A stretch of DNA of 64,000 bases from Planctomycetota bacterium (GTDB lineage: Bacteria; Planctomycetota; MHYJ01; JACQXL01; JACRIJ01), in contig JACRIJ010000018.1 of assembly GCA_016220095.1 (NCBI GenBank), positions 1-64,000 of the forward strand, written 5' to 3'. Below the pieces are notes generated by a model that was not told the origin of the DNA, searched no databases, and saw only the letters and a list, made by a program, of their open reading frames with translations. The translations under genes were made by a program, and so were the position numbers. How positions within the stretch are numbered: the stretch's first letter is position 1; every line of letters starts with the position of its first letter. Below, in pieces: positions 9,882-19,656 of the stretch.

Positions 9882-11489
9882 TTATGTTTCATTTTTGGAT
9901 TTGAGCGCCGATGCCACGAAATCCCTGAACAACGGATGCGCTCCGGTCGGCTTGGACTTGAATTCAGGGTGGAACTGCACCGCGGTAAACCATGGGTGGT
10001 CTTTAACTTCTATTATTTCCACAAGCTCGCCTGACGGACAAATGCCGCTGAAAATAAGACCGTGTTTCTTAAATTCCTCAAGATACCTGTTGGTAAATTC
10101 ATATCTATGCCTGTGCCGTTCAGCAATATTGGTTTTCTGATATGCCTTGTGGGCGTGTGTTTTTTTCGCGATTTTGCACGGATACGCGCCGAGCCGCATA
10201 GTACCGCCCATATTTGAAATCTTCTTCTGTTCTTCCATCAATGAAACGACGGGAAACGGCGTATCGGGCCGAAATTCGGTGCTGTGCGCGTCCTTCATCT
10301 TGCACACGTTCCTTGCAAACTCTATCGTCGCGCACTGCATGCCGAGGCAAATGCCGAAAAAAGGTATCTTATTCATGCGCGCGTGGTTTATTGCCTGAAT
10401 CTTGCCTTCAATGCCCCTTTCGCCGAACCCGCCCGGTACGAGTATCGCGTTCACGCCCTTGAGAAGTTTTTTCGCTCCCTGGGTTTCTATGTCTTCAGCG
10501 TGGATTTTTCTCAAGCGGACACGGCAATTATTTTCTATCCCGCCGTGGATTAATGCCTCGTATATTGACTTGTAAGAATCCTGCAAACGGATGTATTTTC
10601 CTACTATCGCAATTTCAACCTCATGTTTCGGCTTAAGAAGCGTCTTTATCAGCTCGCGCCATCTGCTTATATCCCTGCGTTTTGTGCGCATGCGGAGTTT
10701 TTTCAGTATCAACGTATCAAGCCCCTGTTCTATGAAAACAAGCGGCACTTCGTAGATGCTGAAATCCACGTCTTTCTCTTCTATTACCGAGGTAATCTCA
10801 ACGTTGCAGAACAATGCAATCTTGGATTTCATCTCTTCGGTAATCGGTTTTTCCGTCCTGCAAATAAGTATATCCGGCTGGATGCCGATTTCACGCAACT
10901 TGCCCACGCTGTGTTGCGTAGGTTTGGTCTTGATTTCATCGCTGGCCCGCAGATACGGCAGAAGAGTCAGATGAATAAAAAGTACATTCTGTTTGCCTAC
11001 GTCAAAACCGAATTGCCTTATCCCCTCAAGGAAAGGCAGGCCTTCAATGTCGCCCACAGTGCCGCCTATTTCGGTTATCACGACATCCACGTCAGCGGCC
11101 GAAACCGATTTGATTGCTTCTTTTATTTCATTCGTGATATGCGGAACTACCTGCACGGTATTCCCGAGATATTCGCCCTTGCGTTCCTTGGAAATCACCG
11201 TGTTATAAATCTTACCGGTCGTATAATTTGAATGTCTGTCAACTATGGTATGCGTAAACCGCTCATAATGGCCCAAATCAAGGTCAGTCTCGGCGCCGTC
11301 GTCCGTGACATACACCTCGCCGTGCTGAAAGGGATTCATGGTGCCGGCGTCCACGTTTATATACGGGTCAAATTTCTGCAGGCGCACCTTCAATCCCCTG
11401 CTTTCAAGAAGCATTCCGATGGACGCCGCGGTCAATCCCTTGCCGAGGGAAGATACAACGCCGCCGGTTACGAATATATGTTTAGCCAT
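9882..11489 (-). CDS. pyrG: CTP synthase
   Basis: [65 protein letters not shown] and glutamine amidotransferase GICLGMQ. Confidence 0.98.
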   Translation of the reverse strand: MAKHIFVTGGVVSSLGKGLTAASIGMLLESRGLKVRLQKFDPYINVDAGTMNPFQHGEVYVTDDGAETDLDLGHYERFTHTIVDRHSNYTTGKIYNTVISKERKGEYLGNTVQVVPHITNEIKEAIKSVSAADVDVVITEIGGTVGDIEGLPFLEGIRQFGFDVGKQNVLFIHLTLLPYLRASDEIKTKPTQHSVGKLREIGIQPDILICRTEKPITEEMKSKIALFCNVEITSVIEEKDVDFSIYEVPLVFIEQGLDTLILKKLRMRTKRRDISRWRELIKTLLKPKHEVEIAIVGKYIRLQDSYKSIYEALIHGGIENNCRVRLRKIHAEDIETQGAKKLLKGVNAILVPGGFGERGIEGKIQAINHARMNKIPFFGICLGMQCATIEFARNVCKMKDAHSTEFRPDTPFPVVSLMEEQKKISNMGGTMRLGAYPCKIAKKTHAHKAYQKTNIAERHRHRYEFTNRYLEEFKKHGLIFSGICPSGELVEIIEVKDHPWFTAVQFHPEFKSKPTGAHPLFRDFVASALKSKNET

Positions 11490-11798
11490 AAAATGCTATT
11501 ACTCCTCAATACAAGCTACTACCGGAACAATTACGGTTTCATGCCACGAGGACACGAAGTCACGAAGATACGAATGACGGTCAATGTATAGGACTGGGGT
11601 TTTCGCGTAAGTCTTCGCGCCTTCGTGGCAGAAAATCGTCACAGGCTTGATTACGTCAAAACTATTATATATATACGCATACTACCGTTTTGATAAAATC
11701 AAGTCAATAAAAACTTGCGTTTTTTGTCTTAAAACATTAAGATTACTACACTAAATAGCGTTTTGTGCAATGAAAAGCGTGTTTACAGGAAGGTAGTA

Positions 11799-12359
11799 AT
11801 GAATAAAATAAAATTATTGTCATACGTGTCAGCCATTATTGTTTCAAACTGGCTGTATTCCCTGACGGCGTACGCGCATCACGAGGCCGTTCTGCCTGAA
11901 AGAAAATACCAGAAGGAGCTGGCAAGACTGCCCATGCAGGAATATATGCATTATTGCCTGCCCTCGCGGGCGCCTTTCAAAACCAATGCGTACGAAACAT
12001 ATCTCACGCTGTTGGACAGAAATAACGGTATTTTAGACCTGATTTTTTACGCGCAAAACATCAAACATACGCCGTTTTCCGGAGGGTTAAACGTGTCCGT
12101 AAGAGACCGCTCCGGCAGAACCTTATTTGACGGCCCTTTGACGCAGGATGTAAAAGACACCTGCAGAGTGAGATTCGGAATAAACGAATCCCTGCAATGC
12201 ATGGCCAGCGTTAATTTTACCGACAACGGTCTGGATTATAACGCGGAATTTGAATTTATGCTCGGAGCGCCGAAAATAAATTACGCCGTAATCTTCATTT
12301 GCCTGATTCTGATGCTGTTTTCTTTTGGCGCGGTTGTAATTGCCAGGATTAGGACTTAA
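11799..12359 (+). CDS. hypothetical exported protein with C-terminal TM
   Basis: Signal peptide, AGGAAGG RBS, single C-terminal TM (INYAVIFICLILMLFSFGAVVIA). Confidence 0.6.
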   Translation: MNKIKLLSYVSAIIVSNWLYSLTAYAHHEAVLPERKYQKELARLPMQEYMHYCLPSRAPFKTNAYETYLTLLDRNNGILDLIFYAQNIKHTPFSGGLNVSVRDRSGRTLFDGPLTQDVKDTCRVRFGINESLQCMASVNFTDNGLDYNAEFEFMLGAPKINYAVIFICLILMLFSFGAVVIARIRT

Positions 12360-12613
12360 GCAACGAGTAGCAACTGCAACCAAAAACGTTTGCCACAGAG
12401 CGCACAGAGAGAAACGGCAATTCTTGAACGCGCAAAAACGCCGGCGGTTTTACGATCGCAGACTATCGCCAATTGCTCATCTTCAGCCTTGACGTATATA
12501 TCGCCAGCTGACTATAGTCGTCGCTCTCTGAGTCTCCATACGCTTTTATCCTGCCGCAGTTCTAAGCAAAACGATGAGCTGTGGCAAAAACATATGCGCA
12601 AAATGCGTAGAAA

Positions 12614-12646
12614 TTGACAAACTTTTATGCATTTTGCATAAAAGTT
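12614..12646 (+). promoter_or_regulatory. sigma-70-like promoter with 12-bp perfect inverted repeat in the spacer (candidate operator)
   Basis: TTGACA (12614-12619), N17, CATAAA; AACTTTTATGCA ttt TGCATAAAAGTT at 12620-12646. Confidence 0.5.
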
Positions 12647-12662
12647 GAAAACTTAGACTCTA

Positions 12663-14426
12663 ATGTTTAAAAACCTGAAATTATTCTATCCGTTCATACG
12701 AAAATATAAGCACCTTTTCATCGGGGGTTTCCTCGCCCTGCTGATAGTTGACCTTTTTGACGTAATGCCACAGCTCATCATTAAATACGCCCTTGATGAA
12801 CTCCAGTTAAAAGGCTTCTATCCGTACGGATACATAGTGGAAAACCTTCTCATGTGCGCGGTCTTTTACATAATGATCGCCATCACGCAGGATTTCTTTC
12901 GCTACTTCATGCGCAGGTATTTCCACGGAAGCGGTTTTATCATATCAAGAGACCTGAAAGTCCAGTTCTATGAACACATACAGAAACTGCCGCCTTCTTT
13001 TTATAATAAAACCAAAACCGGAGACCTCATGTCGCGGGCCACGGCCGATATAGATTCCGCAAGCCAATTTTACAGCGGAGCCGTTTTTATCGGCTTGGAC
13101 AACTTTTTCTACTTCTTGACCGTGCCTTTCATAATGTTTTCCCTCAGCCCTGAACTCATGCTTTACGCGCTCATTCCCGTGCCAATACTGCCTTTTTTCG
13201 TCAACAGGATATCAAACCTGATACATAAGAAATTCAAGGAATCGCAGGAAATACTCTCCAAAATCAGCGCGTTTTCGCAGGAAAACTTTTCCGGCGTAAA
13301 AGTCATAAAATCATTCTCTCAGGAACAAAACCAGATAATGGGGTTCGCTGAAATCAACAAGCAATATGTAACGAAGAACCTTGAACTCGCCCGCCTCAAC
13401 GCGTTTTTCGGCCCGTCTTTACAGCTCGTTATAAGCACGAGCGTTCTGATTGTAATAATTGTCGGCGGTAAAATGGCCATTGACGAGAAGATAACCATCG
13501 GAACTTACGCCGCGTTCCAGGCGTACCTGTTGAAGATCATAGGACCCATGATTGGCCTGGGATGGACCATGTCAATTTACCAGCGCGCCGCGGCTTCAAT
13601 GGAACGCCTGCAGGAAATATTCAATGTCCAACCCGCGATCAAGGACGCGGATGACGCGATTACGGACGCCGTACTTGACGGCGACATAGAATTCAATAAT
13701 GTCACGGTCATGCACGAAGACAAATGCATTCCCTCCCTGGATAATTTCAACCTGCGCATCAAGAAAGGCACGACTGTTGCCATAGTAGGCCCCATCGGCG
13801 GCGGCAAATCCACAATCTTAAACCTGCTTCCGCGGTTCTTAGAACCTACCTCCGGTGAAATAACCATAAACGGCATAAGCTTGAATAAAATAGCCCTGAA
13901 GACCTTGCGCGGAAATATAGGCTATGTCCAGCAGGAATCCTTCCTCTTCTCCGATACCATCAGTGGAAACATCGCGTTCGGCGCAAGCAACGCGGATGAC
14001 AAGACAATACAAAAGGCCGCGGAAATTGCCATGGTGCATAAGGACATCCGTGATTTTCCGGATGGATATGAAACCATGCTCGGAGAACGCGGCGTAAACC
14101 TGTCCGGCGGCCAACGCCAGAGGATAACTCTCGCAAGGGCCGTTATAAAAGACCCGCATATTATATTGCTGGACGACTGCCTCTCAAGCGTGGATTCCGA
14201 TACCGAAGAGGAAATACTTAAAAACCTGAATACCTACCTCGCCCACAGGACTTGCCTGATAGTCACACACCGCGTACCTGCCGTAAAAATCGCCGATGAA
14301 ATTATTTTCATGGATGACGGCAAAATAATAGAACACGGCACCCATGAGGAACTGTTAAAGCATAACGTCCGCTACGCTGACTTCTATAACCGCCAGCAGA
14401 TGGAAAGAGACCTTGAAAAACTATGA
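12663..14426 (+). CDS. ABC transporter, fused permease-ATPase (exporter type)
   Basis: Type-1 exporter TM region, Walker A GPIGGGKST, signature LSGGQRQR, Walker B HIILLDD. Confidence 0.93.
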   Translation: MFKNLKLFYPFIRKYKHLFIGGFLALLIVDLFDVMPQLIIKYALDELQLKGFYPYGYIVENLLMCAVFYIMIAITQDFFRYFMRRYFHGSGFIISRDLKVQFYEHIQKLPPSFYNKTKTGDLMSRATADIDSASQFYSGAVFIGLDNFFYFLTVPFIMFSLSPELMLYALIPVPILPFFVNRISNLIHKKFKESQEILSKISAFSQENFSGVKVIKSFSQEQNQIMGFAEINKQYVTKNLELARLNAFFGPSLQLVISTSVLIVIIVGGKMAIDEKITIGTYAAFQAYLLKIIGPMIGLGWTMSIYQRAAASMERLQEIFNVQPAIKDADDAITDAVLDGDIEFNNVTVMHEDKCIPSLDNFNLRIKKGTTVAIVGPIGGGKSTILNLLPRFLEPTSGEITINGISLNKIALKTLRGNIGYVQQESFLFSDTISGNIAFGASNADDKTIQKAAEIAMVHKDIRDFPDGYETMLGERGVNLSGGQRQRITLARAVIKDPHIILLDDCLSSVDSDTEEEILKNLNTYLAHRTCLIVTHRVPAVKIADEIIFMDDGKIIEHGTHEELLKHNVRYADFYNRQQMERDLEKL

Positions 14427-16204
14427 AAAAATACGAATATGACGATGAAATACTCGGAAAGGCTTATGACGGCAGGCTGATGAAACGGCTGATGTCATAC
14501 ATCAAGCCATACAAGTATCTTGCCATTCTTGCGCTGGCCTTAACGATTATAACGAACATTTGCGGGCTTCTTGAACCGCTCCTGATAGGTTATGCCATTG
14601 ACATGGGCATAAGACAACACAGCTGGCATAACCTTAAAGACATCGCAAGGATATATCTCGGCCTTGTTCTATTGAAAATACTCTTTTCATATCTTGGCGC
14701 CTATCTTCTTGCCTGGCTTAGCACGCGTACTTTGTATGACCTTAGAATGACTCTGTTCGCCCACCTGCAAAAACTCTCGCTTCCTTTTTACGCGAAGAAT
14801 CCCGTCGGAAGGCTCGTAACAAGGGTAATAAGCGACATACAGGTACTGAGCGATTTCTTTGGAATTGGAATTATCGCCGTAGTAAACGACATCCTTATGA
14901 TAGCAGGATTGATATGCTTCATTCTATGGCTGAATGCGCAATTGGCGCTGATAATCCTGTGCGTTGTGCCTGTAATCACGATATTGACTATATTTTTCAA
15001 AAACCGACTCCGCGCCCTTTACAGGGAAATCAGAAGAAAAATCGCACTCATAAACGCAAATCTTCAGGAAAATGTCTCGGGCATAAAGGTTGTGCAGGCA
15101 TTCAACCGCGAAGAACAAAACCTTGAACATTTCAAGAATATAAATACGGATTTCTTCAATTCCTGCATGAAATCCCTGATTTATCATTCAATATTCTGGC
15201 CTCTTATAGCCCTTCTGAGCGCTATAGCAATAAGCAATATCATATATTACGGGGGCGGCCAAGTTTTGACAAGCGACTTTGAAATAGGCAAATTTTATAC
15301 GTTACTCCAATACGCACTCATGTTTTTCGGCCCTATCCAGGATCTTACCGACAAATATACGCTTTTCCAGAGCTCCATGGCTTCAGCCGAAAGAATTTTC
15401 AAATTGCTCGACGAAACGCCTGAATCAGAACCGCAATCGCCAATCAGGCTGACTGAACGTCTTAAAGGCGATATTGAATTCAAAAACGTCTGGTTTGCGT
15501 ATAATGCGGAAAATTATGTGACCGAGGAGCTTTCTTTCAATATTAAAGCCGGCGAACGCGTTGCCATAGTAGGCGCTACCGGCGCGGGTAAATCCACAAT
15601 AATTAACCTTATGTGCCGATTCTATGACCCGACTAAAGGTCGGATTCTTATTGACGGCACCGATATCTCAACCATGCCAAGGCGCGAATTGCGCCGCAAA
15701 TTGGGAATCGTCCTCCAGGATGTGTTCCTGTTCTCAGGCGATATTATGAACAATATCGGCCTGGGGGAAAAAACATTTACCGAGGCGGAATTGATTGAAT
15801 CCGCAAAATACGTCAACGCGGATAAATTCATTGAACAACTGCCCGGCCAGTATCATGCCGAGGTGCAGGAACGCGGTTGTACGCTTTCCGCCGGCCAGCG
15901 GCAGTTATTGTCCTTCGCGCGGGCCCTTGCGTTTGACCCGGAAATCCTTATTCTTGACGAAGCCACGGCGTCCATTGATGTGGAAACCGAGGCCTATATC
16001 CAGGATGCCATCCATAAACTCATCAAAGGCAGGACTTCTATAATAATAGCGCACAGGCTGTCAACCATACAGGATGTGGACAGGATATTGGTAATGCACA
16101 GAGGCCGCCTGCGCGAAGAAGGTTCGCACGAACAATTAATCGCTCAAAAAGGTATTTATTATAAATTGTACCAGGCACAATTCGCAAGTACGCAATCCTT
16201 ATAA
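14423..16204 (+). CDS. ABC transporter, fused permease-ATPase (exporter type), heterodimer partner
   Basis: Overlaps previous gene by 4 bp; GATGAGKST, LSAGQRQLLSFARAL, EILILDEATASID. Confidence 0.93.
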   Translation: MKKYEYDDEILGKAYDGRLMKRLMSYIKPYKYLAILALALTIITNICGLLEPLLIGYAIDMGIRQHSWHNLKDIARIYLGLVLLKILFSYLGAYLLAWLSTRTLYDLRMTLFAHLQKLSLPFYAKNPVGRLVTRVISDIQVLSDFFGIGIIAVVNDILMIAGLICFILWLNAQLALIILCVVPVITILTIFFKNRLRALYREIRRKIALINANLQENVSGIKVVQAFNREEQNLEHFKNINTDFFNSCMKSLIYHSIFWPLIALLSAIAISNIIYYGGGQVLTSDFEIGKFYTLLQYALMFFGPIQDLTDKYTLFQSSMASAERIFKLLDETPESEPQSPIRLTERLKGDIEFKNVWFAYNAENYVTEELSFNIKAGERVAIVGATGAGKSTIINLMCRFYDPTKGRILIDGTDISTMPRRELRRKLGIVLQDVFLFSGDIMNNIGLGEKTFTEAELIESAKYVNADKFIEQLPGQYHAEVQERGCTLSAGQRQLLSFARALAFDPEILILDEATASIDVETEAYIQDAIHKLIKGRTSIIIAHRLSTIQDVDRILVMHRGRLREEGSHEQLIAQKGIYYKLYQAQFASTQSL

Positions 16205-16620
16205 GTCCGGAGTCTAAGACATATGGAGTCTGAGAGTCTATTCCTTCTTCATTGTTGCTCCTCATTTATTAAGGCCACGAAGACGCGACCGAAGGGAGTC
16301 CCGCCGCAGTCCCGCCCGAAGTGGCGGGGTAAGAGGCAACCAAAACTACGAAATACGATAATTAACCACTGAACACACCGAACACACTGAAAACGTATAT
16401 TTAGCGTCTCTCCCCCCTCCCTTGCGACCCGCAGTAAGTCCCGACCAAAATGTCGGGAATGGGAGGGGGTTTGAGGGAGGGTGATAATGAGTTTTCACCC
16501 CCACCCTTACCCTCCCCCGTCCAAGGGGGAGGGGATTGCCATTTAATGGCATAATATATTACGATTCAGTAAGTTCGGTGCTTTCGGTGGTTAATTTTCG
16601 TGTAAATCTTCTGTGTTTTT

Positions 16621-16690
16621 TGCCTGTCTGCGCGGCTTGTCCTCCGCAGCCATAGCGAAGGAGAAAGCCGCTTCGGCAAAGGCATGCGCG
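16621..16690. repeat. dispersed repeat TGCCTG..CGCGGC.TGTCCT.CG.AGCCATAG.GAAGGAG.AAGCCGCTTCGGC
   Basis: Near-identical copy at 22781-22843. Confidence 0.65.
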
Positions 16691-16712
16691 GAAGTCTATC
16701 GGTTAGAAACTA

Positions 16713-16801
16713 AAATCCTCTATTCTTAATCTTCTAATCTTTTAATCTTCGTATCTTCTATTCGCAATCTTCCAATCTTCAAATCTTAGAATCTTCTAAT
16801 C
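16713..16801. repeat. degenerate octamer array (TTCTAATC)n
   Basis: TTCTTAATC TTCTAATC TTTTAATC TTCGTATC TTCTATTC GCAATC TTCCAATC TTCAAATC TTAGAATC TTCTAATC. Confidence 0.75.
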
Positions 16802-16908
16802 GTAATAAACATTGACAAAAAACGTTAATGATGTTAAAAATTACAGCAGTATTTGATATTAGTCGGTAATTTGCTGATTAGACAAACGCCTTAAGGAGAA
16901 TTAACAAT

Positions 16909-17637
16909 ATGGCTGAACACAATGAGATGACACCGGTTTACATACAGGCATTTAACCTCGACGACGCATGGTTTCAGTGCCTCAGCAAGATTCTTGATTA
17001 CGGGCACAAATACACCATAACACGCGGAAGTTTTGAAGGCAGGGAACGCCTTGAATTTGACTACGTGGTCGTCCAGGTGAAAAAGCCGTCAACGCGGCCG
17101 ATTATACCCCTCATACCCGAGGGCTCTTCAATACCTTCTCCTACTTCAATGGACTACGTTGAACAATACATGACTTATCTCCTGACAGGCACCAAACAGG
17201 CTGGCGAAGATTATACCTACGGCGAACGTCTTGTTGAACCCCGTGTAAAATTCAAGGACCACCAGATGGTCAAGGATATGCCCCTTGAAGTCAATCAGAT
17301 CGAGGAAGTCATTAAGATTTATAAAACACAAGGATTCGGCACCAACCAGGCTACCATGGAAATCGGCATGCCTTCTGACATAAAACTCGCCGACCCGCCC
17401 TGCCTGAGAATAATAGATACGCGCGTCAGATACGGAAAATTGCATTTTGTAATGTATTTCCGTTCGTGGGACTTGTGGGCAGGTTTCCCCTCAAACCTCG
17501 CGGGATTGCAGTTGCTGAAGGAATACATGGCCGAAGAAATAGGCGTGGAAGACGGTGAAATCATCGTCGCCAGCAAAGGCCTTCATCTTTATGACCACTG
17601 CTGGGACCTCGCAAAATGCAGAACAGGGAAGAAATAA
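16909..17637 (+). CDS. thymidylate synthase family protein, archaeal/methanogen-type
   Basis: YVEQYMTYLLTG...YTYGERL, MYFRSWDLWAGFPSNLAGLQLLKEYMAEEIGVEDGEIIVASKGLHLYDH; AAGGAG RBS. Confidence 0.8.
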   Translation: MAEHNEMTPVYIQAFNLDDAWFQCLSKILDYGHKYTITRGSFEGRERLEFDYVVVQVKKPSTRPIIPLIPEGSSIPSPTSMDYVEQYMTYLLTGTKQAGEDYTYGERLVEPRVKFKDHQMVKDMPLEVNQIEEVIKIYKTQGFGTNQATMEIGMPSDIKLADPPCLRIIDTRVRYGKLHFVMYFRSWDLWAGFPSNLAGLQLLKEYMAEEIGVEDGEIIVASKGLHLYDHCWDLAKCRTGKK

Positions 17638-17649
17638 CGAAGAAAACAG

Positions 17650-17693
17650 GAACTCGGAACTCGGATACCGAATAACGTCCTTCTTTTTTCGTC
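17650..17693 (+). repeat. degenerate heptamer array H3
   Basis: GAACTCG GAACTCG GATACCG AATAACG TCCTTC. Confidence 0.65.
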
Positions 17694-17960
17694 GTAATCT
17701 GTGCGTCTCTATGTAATCTGGTGGTTAACCGTCGTACGGAAACCACAAGATTTCACAATATTAACACAAGATACGGAATAGGCTCACAGACTTAGTCGTC
17801 CTTCCTCATTTTAATCAGTATGTCTCTGTGCACTCTGTGGTTTCGTTTCGTTGCGTCATCCGTCGCCCCCTGAGTACTCGAGAATGATAGAGTGATTGAG
17901 TATTCGCTTAGTAACATTCTATTACCTTTCGCCTCGTTACTGACCACTGGCCACTGATCA

Positions 17961-19283
17961 CTATTTTGAGCTTATCAATATGTCCTTCAGGTGTATATAC
18001 GGACTGCAATGATTGCCGTACCACAGGGTATCACTGCTCAAATCAACCAGATGGCTTTTTAATACTTCAAGAACATTAAACGTCATCATGCAATCCTTTA
18101 CCCTTCCGGTGAGTTCGCCGTTCTCTATCCTATATGCGAGCCATAGATTGCCTGAAACCACGCCTGTTACGTGGTGCCCAAGCAAAGTTCCCATCATGTT
18201 TTTTATGTAAACACCGCTTTTTATTGATTTTATAAGTTCATCCGAAGTCTTTGTACCAGGGGAAATAACCAGATTGTTATTTGATGGCATCGGCATTGAG
18301 ACATAAGTTTTTCCGCCTAACAAAGGCTTTATCCTGTGGCCGTTGCCAAGCGGTTTTGTTTTTAACGCTGCTGATGACGACAGGTTGTGCAAAAAATTCT
18401 TCACAACCCCCTTCTCAATCATGGGTTTCTTTACAGCCGTTACTCCCTCATCGTCAAATGGCGCCGTTCCCGTCCTACCCGGGGCCTCGGGATCGTCAAT
18501 AACAGTTAAACGGCTGTCAAAAACCTGTTTGCTCATCTTATCGTACAACGGTGATATCTTCTTCTCAACGTTCTTACCGTCCATCATGGCCGTAATCGGC
18601 CTCAATATGTCTTCTGAAAGCCTCGGCTCAAGTATAACATCATATTTGCCGGTCTTTAACGGCACATTTTTTTTGCACAGCATATAATCCGCCTTGATGT
18701 TCCGGCAGATACGTTCAATGTCCGGCATAAGATGCGTGCCTGAGCTGTCTTCTTCAAACGCTGTAAAATTGCCTTCTTTTGTAATCTTGCCTTCAACTCC
18801 TATTCCGAAATACGTATGCCGGCATTTGCTTTTATTATCAGACGTATTTTCGAGGAAAATTGACTGGATATTTTTGACTATGGTGCACGTAGTATCTATT
18901 TCACTGCCTATAGAACTGACTTTTTCTATTATCTCCTCGCCGAATTCAATCATTTTGGTCGCCTTGAGTTTTTCTATTTCGGCGTCAAAACAGGCTACCT
19001 TCTTGATTTCAGCCTTTGGCGCGAAATCAAAATTCGCATCCGCCCCGTACGGCACGGTATTTATCGCGCGCTGGACTAATTCATCCACACTTTCAGGCCT
19101 CGTAGTTGAAGAGAACCCGAGTTTCTTGTCCTTGATGACGCGAAGGGCTACGCCGATACTGTCGTCTTCGTTTATGGCGCTCAGCTGGCCGTTTTCAAAT
19201 TTGATCATCGTCTGATTATTTTCAAGGATGAATACCTCGGCGCTGTCAGCGACTTTTCTGGATTTGCTTATATAATCACTCAC
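17961..19283 (-). CDS. TldD/PmbA (TldE) family metallopeptidase-like protein
   Basis: PmbA/TldE organisation: GVALRVIKDKKLGFSST, DPEAPGRTGTAPFDDEGVTAVKKPMIEKGVVKNFLHNL, VTGVVSGNLWLAYRIENGELTGRVKDCMM; TAG stop followed in frame by TGA. Confidence 0.9.
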   Translation of the reverse strand: MSDYISKSRKVADSAEVFILENNQTMIKFENGQLSAINEDDSIGVALRVIKDKKLGFSSTTRPESVDELVQRAINTVPYGADANFDFAPKAEIKKVACFDAEIEKLKATKMIEFGEEIIEKVSSIGSEIDTTCTIVKNIQSIFLENTSDNKSKCRHTYFGIGVEGKITKEGNFTAFEEDSSGTHLMPDIERICRNIKADYMLCKKNVPLKTGKYDVILEPRLSEDILRPITAMMDGKNVEKKISPLYDKMSKQVFDSRLTVIDDPEAPGRTGTAPFDDEGVTAVKKPMIEKGVVKNFLHNLSSSAALKTKPLGNGHRIKPLLGGKTYVSMPMPSNNNLVISPGTKTSDELIKSIKSGVYIKNMMGTLLGHHVTGVVSGNLWLAYRIENGELTGRVKDCMMTFNVLEVLKSHLVDLSSDTLWYGNHCSPYIHLKDILISSK

Positions 19284-19399
19284 GGTTTATCTGCCTCCTA
19301 CTACAACATTGTTAACTCTTATTGCATCTTTGAAGATCGGTCGTTTACTCTGTGTCCCCGCAAAAAGCAATTTTATTCGTTAGCCGCATGAGTCGTCGT

Positions 19400-19479
19400 A
19401 CGGGCCACGGGTCACGGATCTCGGTACCCGGATCTCGGCACTCGAATCTCGGAACCCGGCTCTCGGACAACGTCCTTCC
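19400..19479 (+). repeat. degenerate heptamer array H4 (8 units plus anchor)
   Basis: GGTCACG GATCTCG GTACCCG GATCTCG GCACTCG AATCTCG GAACCCG GCTCTCG GACAACG TCCTTC. Confidence 0.85.
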
Positions 19480-19610
19480 TCTTCATAACGAAGTAATCAG
19501 GATGAAGCAGGAAGAAGAGAGGCTATCGCCAACTCCGGACCCAAAATTCATAATCCGTTTTCCGTAGCCAGTTGCCCGCCATGCACCAATACCGGTACAT
19601 GAACCGTTTA

Positions 19611-19656
19611 AACGGGAACCGGGAACCGGGTCACGGGAAACGAACGATGTCCTTCC
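19611..19656 (+). repeat. degenerate heptamer array H5
   Basis: TTAAACG GGAACCG GGAACCG GGTCACG GGAAACG AACGATG TCCTTCC. Confidence 0.7.

Noticed and set aside
10623-11231. 202-aa plus-strand ORF inside pyrG
   Set aside because: Antisense shadow of the highly conserved CTP synthase.
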